DNA from: Methylophaga sp.
Lineage (GTDB): Bacteria; Pseudomonadota; Gammaproteobacteria; Nitrosococcales; Methylophagaceae
Assembly (NCBI GenBank): GCA_002733715.2
Contig: NVWQ02000059.1
Location: 1 to 64,000, forward strand
DNA length: 64,000 nt
Direction: 5' to 3'
Shown: positions 43,069 to 51,450 of the stretch, piece after piece
How the letters are laid out: every line of letters starts with the position of its first letter
Position numbering within the stretch: the stretch's first letter is position 1
Translations under genes and position numbers: made by a program
Notes under the pieces: model-generated
Told to the model about the DNA's origin: nothing
Database searches by the model: none
What the model saw: the letters and a program-made list of their open reading frames with translations, nothing else

Positions 43069-43856
43069 TTTACCCCCACACCTAATAATAAAACGGCTAA
43101 TAAAGGCCTCATTACAGTATCTGGAATTTTAACACCCAAATGACTACCTATATAAATGCCTGGCAATGAACCCATCACCAGAAATGATAACAAAGACCAA
43201 TCGACTGTACCCACCGCTGAATGCCCCAAACCTGCAATAGCCGTTAAAGGAACAGCATGGGCAATATCAGTAGCAACAATTTCTACACCTTTCATTTTTG
43301 GATACAAAAATAACAGGATCACTGCGCCCAGCGCTCCAGCACCTACTGATGATATGGTAACCATCACACCTAAAAAAGCACCTGTCGTAATCGTTGCAAC
43401 AGCTTTATGATTTTCATCTTGTCGTACACGATATAAGGCACTCACCACAGGGTGACCTACCCGTGCATGTAAAATATTAGTAATCGTACCTTTTAATAAT
43501 AAAGCACTAGATGTCAAAATCAACGCCACACCTAATGCTGATGTAATCAGATCAGCATGCTGGCCTTCACTTACACCTGTTTCATGCAGGAAATATAAGG
43601 TGATTAAAGATGCGGGCACACTACCTGCCGCAAGGCGTTTTACTACGTTCCAGTGAATAACGCCATGGCGCCAATAGGCCCAAATACCACCAGATTTAGT
43701 AATAGCCGCAAATAATAAATCTGTCCCCACTGCTATTGCAGGTTGCACCGCAAATCCAAAAATAAGAATAGGTGTCATCAGCGATCCCCCGCCCACACCC
43801 GTCATTCCGACCATAATGCCGACAAACAACCCTGCTACTGTATATCCCCATTCCAC
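43056..43856 (-). CDS. TauE/SafE-family sulfite or sulfate exporter-like permease
   Basis: A 266-residue membrane protein with about eight hydrophobic helices and the TauE-type opening GIMVGMTGVGGGSLMTPILI (about residues 14-33), plus GAFLGVMVTISSVGAGALGA (about 158-177). Family members move sulfite, sulfonate or related anions. It is first in the TauE-TusA-like-cysH-cysD-cysN run and divergent from cysB, so CysB control is likely. Confidence 0.85.
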   Translation of the reverse strand: MEWGYTVAGLFVGIMVGMTGVGGGSLMTPILIFGFAVQPAIAVGTDLLFAAITKSGGIWAYWRHGVIHWNVVKRLAAGSVPASLITLYFLHETGVSEGQHADLITSALGVALILTSSALLLKGTITNILHARVGHPVVSALYRVRQDENHKAVATITTGAFLGVMVTISSVGAGALGAVILLFLYPKMKGVEIVATDIAHAVPLTAIAGLGHSAVGTVDWSLLSFLVMGSLPGIYIGSHLGVKIPDTVMRPLLAVLLLGVGVKCLL

Positions 43857-43975
43857 GTTAAGTTAATCTTTTATGAATTCTAAAAAAGATGACAATTTTA
43901 ACAGTTACGCATATTCTATCAATGAATATTATTAACTATTGTTATAATAAAATCGTATATAAAGGTTTTAAAGAA

Positions 43976-44893
43976 ATGAAATTACAACAATTAAAATATG
44001 TCCGTGAAATCGCTCGTCGTGGTTTAAGCGTTTCAGCTGCGGCTAATGCCTTACATGCCTCTCAACCAGGCGTCAGTAATCAAGTGCAACAACTAGAAGA
44101 TGAATTAGGTCTACAAATCTTTGAACGTCATGGCAAGCGCCTAACTGGATTAACAGCTGTAGGAAAAAGTGTTGTTGAGATGGCCGATCGCGTTTTGCTC
44201 GACGTTGACAATATTCGCCAACTTGCCGCTGATAGTAAAAATGACCAATTAGGCACGCTATCGATCGGCACAACTCATACTCAAGCGCGCTATGCCCTGC
44301 CGAAGGCGATTAAAACTTTTTCAGAACATTACCCCAATGTACACTTAAACATGGTTCAAGGTACGCCAACAGAAATTGCTGAAATGGCAGCAACAGGTCG
44401 TGTTGATATCGCCATTGCCACTGAAGGCTTATCGCAATTTGAATCTTTAGCTATCTTGCCCTGCTACGATTGGAATAGATCTATTGTTGTTCCACCAGAT
44501 CATCCGCTTTTATCCGAAAAGAAACTTAACTTAGAAGCTATTTCCAAATACCCAATTTTGACTTATGTAATGGGATTCACTGGTCGCGAACAACAAGATA
44601 AGGCTTTTATTAAATGTGGGTTACAACCAAATGTAGTTTTTACCGCTACTGATGCCGATGTAATAAAAACCTATGTAGAAGTTGGTTTGGGTATAGGTAT
44701 TATTGCCAGTATGGCATTTGATGAAACCAAAGATGCCCCTTTAAAAGCACTCAATGCAAATCATTTGTTTAAAGCTAGCACCACTCATTTAGGTATAAAA
44801 AGGGGATCTTATCTTCGCGGTTATAGCTATGCATTTATTGAGTTTTTAGCGCCTCAATTAACACGAAAAGTAGTTGAGCATGCTATTGCCTAG
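43976..44893 (+). CDS. cysB: LysR-type regulator CysB
   Basis: Master activator of cysteine biosynthesis. The 305-residue product has the N-terminal winged HTH (VREIARRGLSVSAAANALHA, about residues 8-27; ASQPGVSNQVQQLEDELGL next) and a periplasmic-binding-type effector domain from about 90. The ATG at 43976 (MKLQQLKYVREI) matches family starts; the upstream 87 bases in frame are unlike CysB. It is divergent from the tauE-cysHDN operon and probably regulates it from the AT-rich intergenic region. Confidence 0.93.
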   Translation: MKLQQLKYVREIARRGLSVSAAANALHASQPGVSNQVQQLEDELGLQIFERHGKRLTGLTAVGKSVVEMADRVLLDVDNIRQLAADSKNDQLGTLSIGTTHTQARYALPKAIKTFSEHYPNVHLNMVQGTPTEIAEMAATGRVDIAIATEGLSQFESLAILPCYDWNRSIVVPPDHPLLSEKKLNLEAISKYPILTYVMGFTGREQQDKAFIKCGLQPNVVFTATDADVIKTYVEVGLGIGIIASMAFDETKDAPLKALNANHLFKASTTHLGIKRGSYLRGYSYAFIEFLAPQLTRKVVEHAIA

Positions 44894-44901
44894 GAAAACT
44901 A

Positions 44902-45219
44902 ATGACCATTTTTAAATCTATCGACCAAGCTAAATCACTTGTAAAACAACTTTCAAAGAATAAGAGCGATGAACTGATATTACGCTCTATTTCAAAAGAA
45001 TTAGAAAGTATCACTGTCTTTGCTAGACAGTTAACAGACGAGACAGTTCTAAGTCCATCGCCATCCAAACCAGAAATAAAATCTGGCTGCTATATTTTTG
45101 CTAATGCAAAAGGTTTTTTCTGCCCCAATTGCTATGACAACACCGGAAATAAAGTAGCAACCAAACGATTGAACAGCAAGCTTCGTGTTTGCCCCGAGTG
45201 TAGAGCAAGCATAAAATAG
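44902..45219 (+). CDS. small zinc-ribbon protein, unknown function
   Basis: A 105-residue protein. The N-terminal 55 residues are helical, and the C-terminus has two CxxC pairs, FFCPNCYD (about residues 72-79) and RVCPECRAS (about 95-103), making a zinc ribbon. No family recognised. It lies 8 bases after cysB and may be co-transcribed. Confidence 0.7.
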   Translation: MTIFKSIDQAKSLVKQLSKNKSDELILRSISKELESITVFARQLTDETVLSPSPSKPEIKSGCYIFANAKGFFCPNCYDNTGNKVATKRLNSKLRVCPECRASIK

Positions 45220-45310
45220 TTTCTCAAAAATAGTCGATTAGTTCCTTGTTGATATTTTTATAGTTGCGTAATGTGGATAGACGATCAAAAGAATTTTAGA
45301 GAATTTCACA

Positions 45311-45664
45311 ATGTCTGAAAATGATTTAGCCGAAAGACGTAACTGTATACGGATCCCCATAGAAACGCTGATCACTTTTACAATTGATAGTAACGACGGC
45401 TTAACGTACCAAGGCACTAGCCAGAACTTATGTAGTAACGGTATCTATATCACCACCGATTATGCAGCCAAATTAGATGACCATATTAAAATTGTGCTTG
45501 ATACCTATGAAGACAATATAGAACCTTTAATTGCAGAAGGAAAAGTGGTCCGCTGCAGGTTTGATAAAAAGAATGCTGACTTATTTCATATATCTGTTGA
45601 ATTTTCTGAAACACATGAAAACTGGATCCAAGTTTTCACTGACGCCACAAGTTTAGCTAGCTAA
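45311..45664 (+). CDS. PilZ-domain protein
   Basis: A 117-residue single PilZ domain. ERRNCIRIP (about residues 8-16) supplies the RxxxR element and QNLCSNGIYI (about 38-47) replaces D/NxSxxG with NLCSNG, so the motif is close to canonical. It is likely a c-di-GMP receptor. A second PilZ protein is at 4.9 kb and a GGDEF cyclase at 60.3 kb. Start at the first ATG (45311), which has GAGA upstream. Confidence 0.85.
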   Translation: MSENDLAERRNCIRIPIETLITFTIDSNDGLTYQGTSQNLCSNGIYITTDYAAKLDDHIKIVLDTYEDNIEPLIAEGKVVRCRFDKKNADLFHISVEFSETHENWIQVFTDATSLAS

Positions 45665-45723
45665 AATCACCTCTTTACCGTATAATTTCGTCTGAATTTG
45701 AAAGCGTTATAAATCAAATTCAA

Positions 45724-45816
45724 GCCTAGGGGTGGCACAAAATAATCCGCCTGAGACTTTCTTTTAAGAAAGAACCCTATGAACCTGATCCAGTTAATAC
45801 TGGCGTAGGGACAGGC
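45724..45816 (+). promoter_or_regulatory. TPP riboswitch (THI-box)
   Basis: The conserved aptamer is legible: CCTAGGGGTG at the 5' side, CCGCCTGAGA in the pyrimidine-sensing arm, ACCCTATGAACCTGATC, then TTAATACTGGCGTAGGGA at the 3' side. P1 can form from GCCT (45724-45727) and AGGC (45813-45816). A TATAAT at 45681-45686 is a likely -10 for the transcript. It controls the TonB receptor and downstream thiamine genes. Confidence 0.95.
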
Positions 45817-45863
45817 CGAGATACATTTTATGCTTTAGTCCAAGTAAATTACGTTATCCCCTG

Positions 45864-45886
45864 TCCTTTTTGATTTTTAAAAAGGA
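45864..45886 (+). promoter_or_regulatory. Shine-Dalgarno-sequestering hairpin of the TPP riboswitch
   Basis: TCCTTTTT (45864-45871) and AAAAAGGA (45879-45886) form an 8-bp stem that buries AAGGA, the ribosome-binding site of the TonB receptor. CCTGTCC (45860-45866) can instead pair with GGACAGG (45809-45815) of the aptamer. With TPP bound, P1 forms, the competing helix is lost and the hairpin shuts translation. The pairings are directly seen; the switch is inference. Confidence 0.65.
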
Positions 45887-45891
45887 TACAC

Positions 45892-47943
45892 ATGAAATTT
45901 AAATCTTTATCTGCTGTTATCGCAGCATTATTATCAGCAAACACATTTGCTGAAAACTCCTCAACCGAACTACCATCAATGCTTATTAGCGCTGATTTTA
46001 GACCTAGTCTTGCTCAAGAAACGCCTATTAGCCTAACCACAATAGATAGTGACATGATTGAATCTCGTGGCGCTCAGCATATTGAAGATGTATTAAATCT
46101 TGCGCCTAATGTTAATATTTCGAGCGGTGCATCTCGCGGCCAATATTTTCAAATACGTGGGATTGGTGAACGCAGCCAATTTGCTGCACCAATAAACCCA
46201 TCCGTAGGTCTAATTATTGATGGTATTGATTTCAGCCGAACTGGTGGAGCCGCCACCTTATTTGATATTGAACAGGTCGAAATTCTTCGTGGTCCTCAAG
46301 GCACTAAGTTTGGTACTAATGCGCTTGCCGGCGTGATCAATATGCAAAGTAAACAACCGACCGAAGATCTTGAAATTCATGTTGAAACAGGCATCGCCGA
46401 ATACGACACTCACAACCTTGGCGTTGCCATCGGTGGTGCACTTGTCGAAAACAAACTATTAGGCCGAGCATCAATCCACAGCCAACAATCCGATGGCTAT
46501 ATGGATAATGAATTTCTGAATCGTGACGATACCCAAGATCGTGATGAAATTACGGCGCGCGGTCAATTAAAATGGTTAGTGAGTGATGATTTAACGGTAG
46601 ATTTAAATGTACTCCATCTCAATATAGATAATGGCTATGATGCGTTTACATTTGATAACAGTCGAAATACATTAACTGATGAACCCGGTGAAGATAAACA
46701 GCGCACTAATGCCTTTGCACTAAAAACAGATTGGCGTGCCAGTGATGCTGTTCAATTACAATCAGCAGTGACTTATGTAAAATCTGATGTTACTTACAGT
46801 TATGATGCTGATTGGGATAATAACCCTGCTTTTAATGCATTTGAAGAATTTAACCGAAATAGAGAAAACTATTCTTTAGAAGTTAAAGCGCTATCAAATG
46901 AACAGGGTCGAATATTTAAGGATTCAACTGAATGGGCTATAGGTTTATATTATTTATCTCAAAATGAAGATTTAGACTTAAACTCTGACTTTGGCAACCT
47001 CGATAATTCATATGAAACAGAAAACACATCCATCTTTGGTCAGCTCGATACCCATCTTAATGAAAAACTAACATTAATTTCAGGTTTACGAGTTGAATAC
47101 TTTACTGCTGATTATGCGGACTCAAACTCTATTCTAGTTGATCTCAATGAAGTATTGTTTGGAGGTAAGCTAGGCTTAAATTACCAACTCGAAGACAATC
47201 AACTAATTTATACCGCTCTATCTCGAGGCTATAAATCAGGTGGTGTAAATAATAAAACTTCTCTGCTCGATTCTCAACGTGAGTTCGAAACCGAATATAT
47301 GTGGAATTTAGAAGCCGGTGTTAAATCATCATGGCTTGAGGGTGATTTAGTAACAAATATTACTGCTTTTTACTCACTACGTCGAGATGCACAAGTCCAA
47401 ACTTCTGTTGATATTGGTGGGGGAAATTTCAAAACATATATTGCCAATGCCGCAAAAGGCACAAACTATGGAATCGAGGCCGATCTGAACTGGTCAATTA
47501 ACCATCAATGGCGTTTACTTGCATCTGTAGGGCTACTGAATGCCACGTTTGATGAATATGATAATCCAGATCTAAGTGATATTAATGTTAAAGATCGCCG
47601 CCAAGCTCATGCACCAGCCTACACCTTTAGTATTGGTAGTGAATATTATTTTGAATCAAACTGGATATTCCGAGCAAATATTGAAGGCAAGGATGAGTTC
47701 TACTACTCAAATAGTCACAACTCAAAATCAAGCTCGTACGCAATTGTGAACTCAAGCCTTGACTACCGTAATGGCAATTGGAAAGTCTCTCTGTGGGGCA
47801 GAAATTTATTTGATAAAGACTATTACACCCGTGGTTTTTTCTTTGATAACACACCACCAGCTTATGATGGTTCTAATTCGAAAACATACACTCAATATGG
47901 CGATCCTCGTGTAGTTGGTATCAACCTAACTTGGGACTATTAA
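45892..47943 (+). CDS. TonB-dependent receptor, predicted thiamine uptake
   Basis: A 683-residue outer-membrane beta-barrel receptor. A signal peptide (about 1-20), plug domain (IEDVLNLAPNVNISSGASRG, about 64-83; VEILRGPQGTKFGTNALAGV, about 129-148) and barrel follow; the C-terminus ends in aromatic-Tyr (TWDY). The TPP riboswitch directly upstream and the MTH1187-like and PnuC/PnuT genes downstream support thiamine or a precursor as ligand. Size is near the usual lower end for such receptors. The substrate is inference from context. Confidence 0.9.
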   Translation: MKFKSLSAVIAALLSANTFAENSSTELPSMLISADFRPSLAQETPISLTTIDSDMIESRGAQHIEDVLNLAPNVNISSGASRGQYFQIRGIGERSQFAAPINPSVGLIIDGIDFSRTGGAATLFDIEQVEILRGPQGTKFGTNALAGVINMQSKQPTEDLEIHVETGIAEYDTHNLGVAIGGALVENKLLGRASIHSQQSDGYMDNEFLNRDDTQDRDEITARGQLKWLVSDDLTVDLNVLHLNIDNGYDAFTFDNSRNTLTDEPGEDKQRTNAFALKTDWRASDAVQLQSAVTYVKSDVTYSYDADWDNNPAFNAFEEFNRNRENYSLEVKALSNEQGRIFKDSTEWAIGLYYLSQNEDLDLNSDFGNLDNSYETENTSIFGQLDTHLNEKLTLISGLRVEYFTADYADSNSILVDLNEVLFGGKLGLNYQLEDNQLIYTALSRGYKSGGVNNKTSLLDSQREFETEYMWNLEAGVKSSWLEGDLVTNITAFYSLRRDAQVQTSVDIGGGNFKTYIANAAKGTNYGIEADLNWSINHQWRLLASVGLLNATFDEYDNPDLSDINVKDRRQAHAPAYTFSIGSEYYFESNWIFRANIEGKDEFYYSNSHNSKSSSYAIVNSSLDYRNGNWKVSLWGRNLFDKDYYTRGFFFDNTPPAYDGSNSKTYTQYGDPRVVGINLTWDY

Positions 47944-47945
47944 TA

Positions 47946-48206
47946 ATGAGAATTTCAGTAGATATCAGTCTTTACCCTTTAAATGAAAACTACGTTGAAC
48001 CCATTTTGAAGTTTATTCTAAAGCTGGAGAACAACCCGAATCTTATAGTAAAAAGAAATAGTTTAAGTACCCAGGTATTCGGTGAATACTGCGATGTAAT
48101 GAATTGTTTAGATGATGAAATCGAAGCTGTATTTGATGCCATACCTGAATCGGTATTTGTCTTGAAGATGGTCGGTAGCGATCGTGCTGATGTGGTCGAT
48201 GTTTAA
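47946..48206 (+). CDS. thiamine-binding protein, MTH1187/YkoF-like
   Basis: An 86-residue ferredoxin-like-fold protein of the MTH1187/YkoF-type, several members of which bind thiamine. The N-terminal RISVDISLYPLN (residues 2-13) and YCDVMNCLDDEIEAVFDAIP (about 51-70) are typical. The ATG at 47946 lies directly after the TonB stop; the permease start is inside its 3' end (23-base overlap). It is likely a periplasmic or cytosolic thiamine scavenger in this cassette. Confidence 0.82.
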   Translation: MRISVDISLYPLNENYVEPILKFILKLENNPNLIVKRNSLSTQVFGEYCDVMNCLDDEIEAVFDAIPESVFVLKMVGSDRADVVDV

Positions 48207-48813
48207 CTCTGATTTGTTTAATACTGTTATCAATGCCCTCTCAGCCATGTCTGGCTGGGAGGCTTTTGCTGCCACATTAGGTATTCTTTATGTCGTTCTT
48301 GCGGCACGCGAATCGCAATGGTGCTGGCCTTTTGCCTTTGTTAGCACAGTTATTTACACGCTTTTATTTTGGGAAGGCCAACTGCCCATGCAAGCCCTGC
48401 TCAACTTTTATTATATGGCTATGGCAATCTATGGTTATCTGCTTTGGAAAAAACACGGCAATATAGAAGATAATTTAGCCATCACCAGCTGGTCGTTATT
48501 ATCACAAATAGAATTTATGATCTTGGGTGCTTTTTTAACCATTGCAGTGGGTATGTATCTTAACTATTATCAACTATCGAAAAGCCCCTATCTCGATGCA
48601 GGCGTCACCGTATTTTCAGTAATGAACACTTGGTTAATGGCAAAGAAAGTACTGCAAAACTGGCCTTATTGGATTGTGATTAACTCCGCTGCCATTGTCT
48701 TGTATGTTCAAAATGGCTTCTATGCCACGGTTGTTATGTTCAGTTTGTATTTTGTTTTAGCCATAATAGGTTTTATCAGTTGGCAAAAACGCTACCGCCA
48801 ACAATCAAGTTAG
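48184..48813 (+). CDS. PnuC-family transporter, predicted PnuT (thiamine)
   Basis: A 209-residue inner-membrane permease of the PnuC fold with about seven hydrophobic segments. It contains SQWCWPFAFVSTVIYTLLFW (about residues 44-63) and YMAMAIYGYLLWKK (about 76-89), the aromatic-rich helices typical of the family. PnuT branches carry thiamine, PnuC nicotinamide riboside; the TPP riboswitch and thiamine-binding gene favour thiamine. Starts at 48184, 48190 or 48199 are all plausible. Transport would be trapped by phosphorylation. Confidence 0.88.
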   Translation: MLMWSMFNSDLFNTVINALSAMSGWEAFAATLGILYVVLAARESQWCWPFAFVSTVIYTLLFWEGQLPMQALLNFYYMAMAIYGYLLWKKHGNIEDNLAITSWSLLSQIEFMILGAFLTIAVGMYLNYYQLSKSPYLDAGVTVFSVMNTWLMAKKVLQNWPYWIVINSAAIVLYVQNGFYATVVMFSLYFVLAIIGFISWQKRYRQQSS

Positions 48814-49706
48814 AAGCGCGTTGGTGCTTGCATCCAAGCATCAACACTTTTCTCACCTAACACATTCATCAAAAATAATAATAGTCGATATGCTGTTCTG
48901 ACAGGTGATAAATCTGGCATGGAATGATATTGTTGATAAGCTTTGCTAAACAGTAATGTCTGTTGCTCATCAAAAATATATTCCAACAATACTAATTCCA
49001 ATTCTCTAGGGCCATATACAAAGGCATCTAAATCAACCAATGCTGATAAAACGCCATTTTCTTGTAGAAATTGATCCCACCGTAAATCAAGCATAATAGG
49101 TACAAACTGTTCTACGATGCACTGATCTGCCAGTTCAATTGCTTCAGCTAATATCTGACGAGGCACGACTAAAGACTGTTTTTTTCCTAATGAATCAAGC
49201 GTTATTTTCAAACGCTGTACCCACAACCCTGAACCCAATTCAGTTTGGCCTAATCGTCCCCATTTAATATTAGTTTGTGAATGTAGCTTTGCTAGATGCT
49301 TGGCAAGATCGATAACCATTCCATCATCCACATCTTCTATGGTAACCATGGTTCCGGATACTTTCTTTACTACTATAAATGCATTTTCATCTTCAGTCAT
49401 CGATCCAGCAGCAATAAAGTCGGGTATTACTAATGTGTCAAGCTTGGTCAGCATATTGAAAACAGACTCAAACTCATTCAACTGCTGCGGCAAGTCTACA
49501 GCGAACAAAGATGACATGCCTTGCCAGAAAGTGGACTCCGCGACGTTGTCACTATTACATACTTTTAGAATCATCGTTCCTTGTTTCGTCTCACAATCCC
49601 ATAGCCGATGCGTGCTGTCTTCATACATTACAGGCATAGGAGTTGCCTGAATTAAGTCCGGCAAGTTCTGCTGTTGTTCAGGTGACAAACAGGGGTAGTT
49701 TACCAA
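48810..49706 (-). CDS. phosphotransferase/kinase-like protein (thiamine or choline type), atypical
   Basis: A 298-residue protein with the APH/choline-kinase fold: nucleotide-lobe strand GTMILKVCN (about residues 42-50), hinge-region AFIVVKKVSGT (about 109-119), then catalytic-lobe residues LDLRWDQFL (about 206-214) and SALVDLDAFVYGPRELELVL (about 219-238). The Brenner HxD-x4-N motif is altered to LDLRWDQF, while the DLD metal site is kept. It converges on the PnuC-type gene with a four-base overlap, so a role in thiamine phosphorylation is possible. It may instead phosphorylate another substrate or be inactive. Confidence 0.7.
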   Translation of the reverse strand: MVNYPCLSPEQQQNLPDLIQATPMPVMYEDSTHRLWDCETKQGTMILKVCNSDNVAESTFWQGMSSLFAVDLPQQLNEFESVFNMLTKLDTLVIPDFIAAGSMTEDENAFIVVKKVSGTMVTIEDVDDGMVIDLAKHLAKLHSQTNIKWGRLGQTELGSGLWVQRLKITLDSLGKKQSLVVPRQILAEAIELADQCIVEQFVPIMLDLRWDQFLQENGVLSALVDLDAFVYGPRELELVLLEYIFDEQQTLLFSKAYQQYHSMPDLSPVRTAYRLLLFLMNVLGEKSVDAWMQAPTRF

Positions 49707-50374
49707 GGTAACAAATCACCATTGGTATGCCAAAATGAACCACTGGTTTCTAGCGTAAGTTCATCCATTCTTTCTAACAGCCCTCTGGCTGATTCATCAG
49801 TATCAATCAAACCGTTATGCCCTGTCATATCAGTTCTAACCCAACCTGGATGCAGAATCGCCACTGCGATACCTTTTGGTTTTAAATCAATAGATAATGA
49901 TTTACCTGCTGCATTCACCGCTGCTTTTGACATTCGATACCCGTAACTGCCACCCGAGTCATTATCGTCAATTGAACCCATGCGGCTAGTAATAATGCCA
50001 ACTTTGCTGCCCTCACCTAAGTTATTGACTAAGGCTTGTGTCGTTAATAGTGGCCCTAGGCTATTGACCTCAAACATGCGTTTACAACTGGCAATGGTCT
50101 GTTCGTTCAGTTCATCCATGGCAATACCATCGGCGATACCTGCATTATTGATTAGCCAATCAATGCGGCGACCGTCTAGTAAACGCACTAAGTTAGTTAA
50201 GCTTTCGGGATCACTTACTTCAACATTTTCTATTACCTGTACATCTACATTATTTAGTTCTTCCGAGCTAGTACGACAGGTAGCAATCACATCAAAACCG
50301 CGATATTTTAGTTGCTTACAAAATTCCAAGCCGATACCTCGGTTACTGCCTGTTACTAATGCTGTTTTTGTCAT
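49700..50374 (-). CDS. short-chain dehydrogenase/reductase
   Basis: A 224-residue NAD(P)-dependent oxidoreductase with the Rossmann motif VTGSNRGIGLEF (about residues 7-18), LINNAGIAD (about 74-82) and active-site SYGYRMSKAA (Tyr and Lys about 143-147), Ser upstream in ITSRMGSI. The C-YFW-type family resembles carbonyl-reductase-like SDRs. It begins within four bases of the mtnA stop and overlaps the kinase-like gene by seven bases. The substrate is unknown. Confidence 0.9.
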   Translation of the reverse strand: MTKTALVTGSNRGIGLEFCKQLKYRGFDVIATCRTSSEELNNVDVQVIENVEVSDPESLTNLVRLLDGRRIDWLINNAGIADGIAMDELNEQTIASCKRMFEVNSLGPLLTTQALVNNLGEGSKVGIITSRMGSIDDNDSGGSYGYRMSKAAVNAAGKSLSIDLKPKGIAVAILHPGWVRTDMTGHNGLIDTDESARGLLERMDELTLETSGSFWHTNGDLLPW

Positions 50375-51414
50375 CTTAATATCCTCATATTTTCTAACGA
50401 TGGTGATAATACTACACCAGCTTCAGTGACAATGGCATCAATTAAACTAGCTGGGGTCACATCAAATGCGGGATTAAGAGCAGCCACACCTTCTGGTGCA
50501 ATCTTGTTGCCATTTATTGTGGTCACTTCTTGTCCGGGGCGTTGCTCTATTGGAATTTCATTACCCTCATGCAATTGCCAATCTATTGTTGAAGTTGGTG
50601 CAACCACCATCATCTTCACATTATGATATTTGGCTAAAATTGCTAGCATATAAGTACCAATTTTATTAGCGACATCACCGTTTGCGGTGATGCGATCTGC
50701 TCCGACAATCACCCAATCTACTTTAGTTGTCGCCATTAACGCCGCCGCTGCGCCATCAGCTTGCAATGTCACCGGAATATTATCTTGTTGTAATTCCCAC
50801 GCCGTTAATCTCGCACCCTGTAACCAGGGCCGAGTTTCATCAGCATAAACATGTTTTATTTTGCCCTCAGTATAAGCGTGTCTAATTACGCCTAAAGCGG
50901 TGCCAAAACCGCCTGTCGCCAATGCGCCCGCATTGCAATGGGTAATCACAATACTGTTATTATCAATCAAAGTAGCACCGAGTTTCCCCATCTTATAATT
51001 AGCAGAAATATCTTCATTATGAATACGTTTTGCTTCTTCTAGCAATGCGCTTTCGGGCGATTTATCATCATCTAAATCTTGATAAAACGTTATCATTCTC
51101 TCAATCGCCCAATGCAAATTCACCGCAGTGGGACGAGATTTAGCCAATACCGCTAAAGGTTCAACCATCGCCGTTTTCCATGTTCCACCTTTGTTATTCC
51201 ACGCATCTCGTGCCGCCAGAACAACAGCATAAGCCGCGCTAATGCCAATAGCCGGTGCGCCGCGTACCACCATTTCAAAAATAGCATTTGCAACATCATC
51301 TGCGTGTTCATATTGCAACCAATTTTGCTGATGCGGCAACGCTCTTTGATCCAATAAAAAAAGCATATTATTACGCCATTTTATCGGCTGAATTGAATCC
51401 ATATTTTTAGCCAA
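50371..51414 (-). CDS. mtnA: S-methyl-5-thioribose-1-phosphate isomerase
   Basis: Isomerises methylthioribose 1-phosphate in methionine salvage. The product has VRGAPAIGISAAYA (about residues 50-63), HCNAGALATGGFGTALGVIR (about 159-178) and GADRITANGDVANKIGTY (about 237-254). The start is debatable: a TTG at 51414 has AAAGG-AAAAAAC 7-9 bases upstream, whereas an ATG at 51402 has none in range; a longer ATG frame at 51528 overlaps mtaD entirely. It is divergent from mtaD. Confidence 0.93.
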   Translation of the reverse strand: MAKNMDSIQPIKWRNNMLFLLDQRALPHQQNWLQYEHADDVANAIFEMVVRGAPAIGISAAYAVVLAARDAWNNKGGTWKTAMVEPLAVLAKSRPTAVNLHWAIERMITFYQDLDDDKSPESALLEEAKRIHNEDISANYKMGKLGATLIDNNSIVITHCNAGALATGGFGTALGVIRHAYTEGKIKHVYADETRPWLQGARLTAWELQQDNIPVTLQADGAAAALMATTKVDWVIVGADRITANGDVANKIGTYMLAILAKYHNVKMMVVAPTSTIDWQLHEGNEIPIEQRPGQEVTTINGNKIAPEGVAALNPAFDVTPASLIDAIVTEAGVVLSPSLENMRILR

Positions 51415-51450
51415 TGTTTTTTCCTTTAAGGGGCGGTATAATCTATACCC

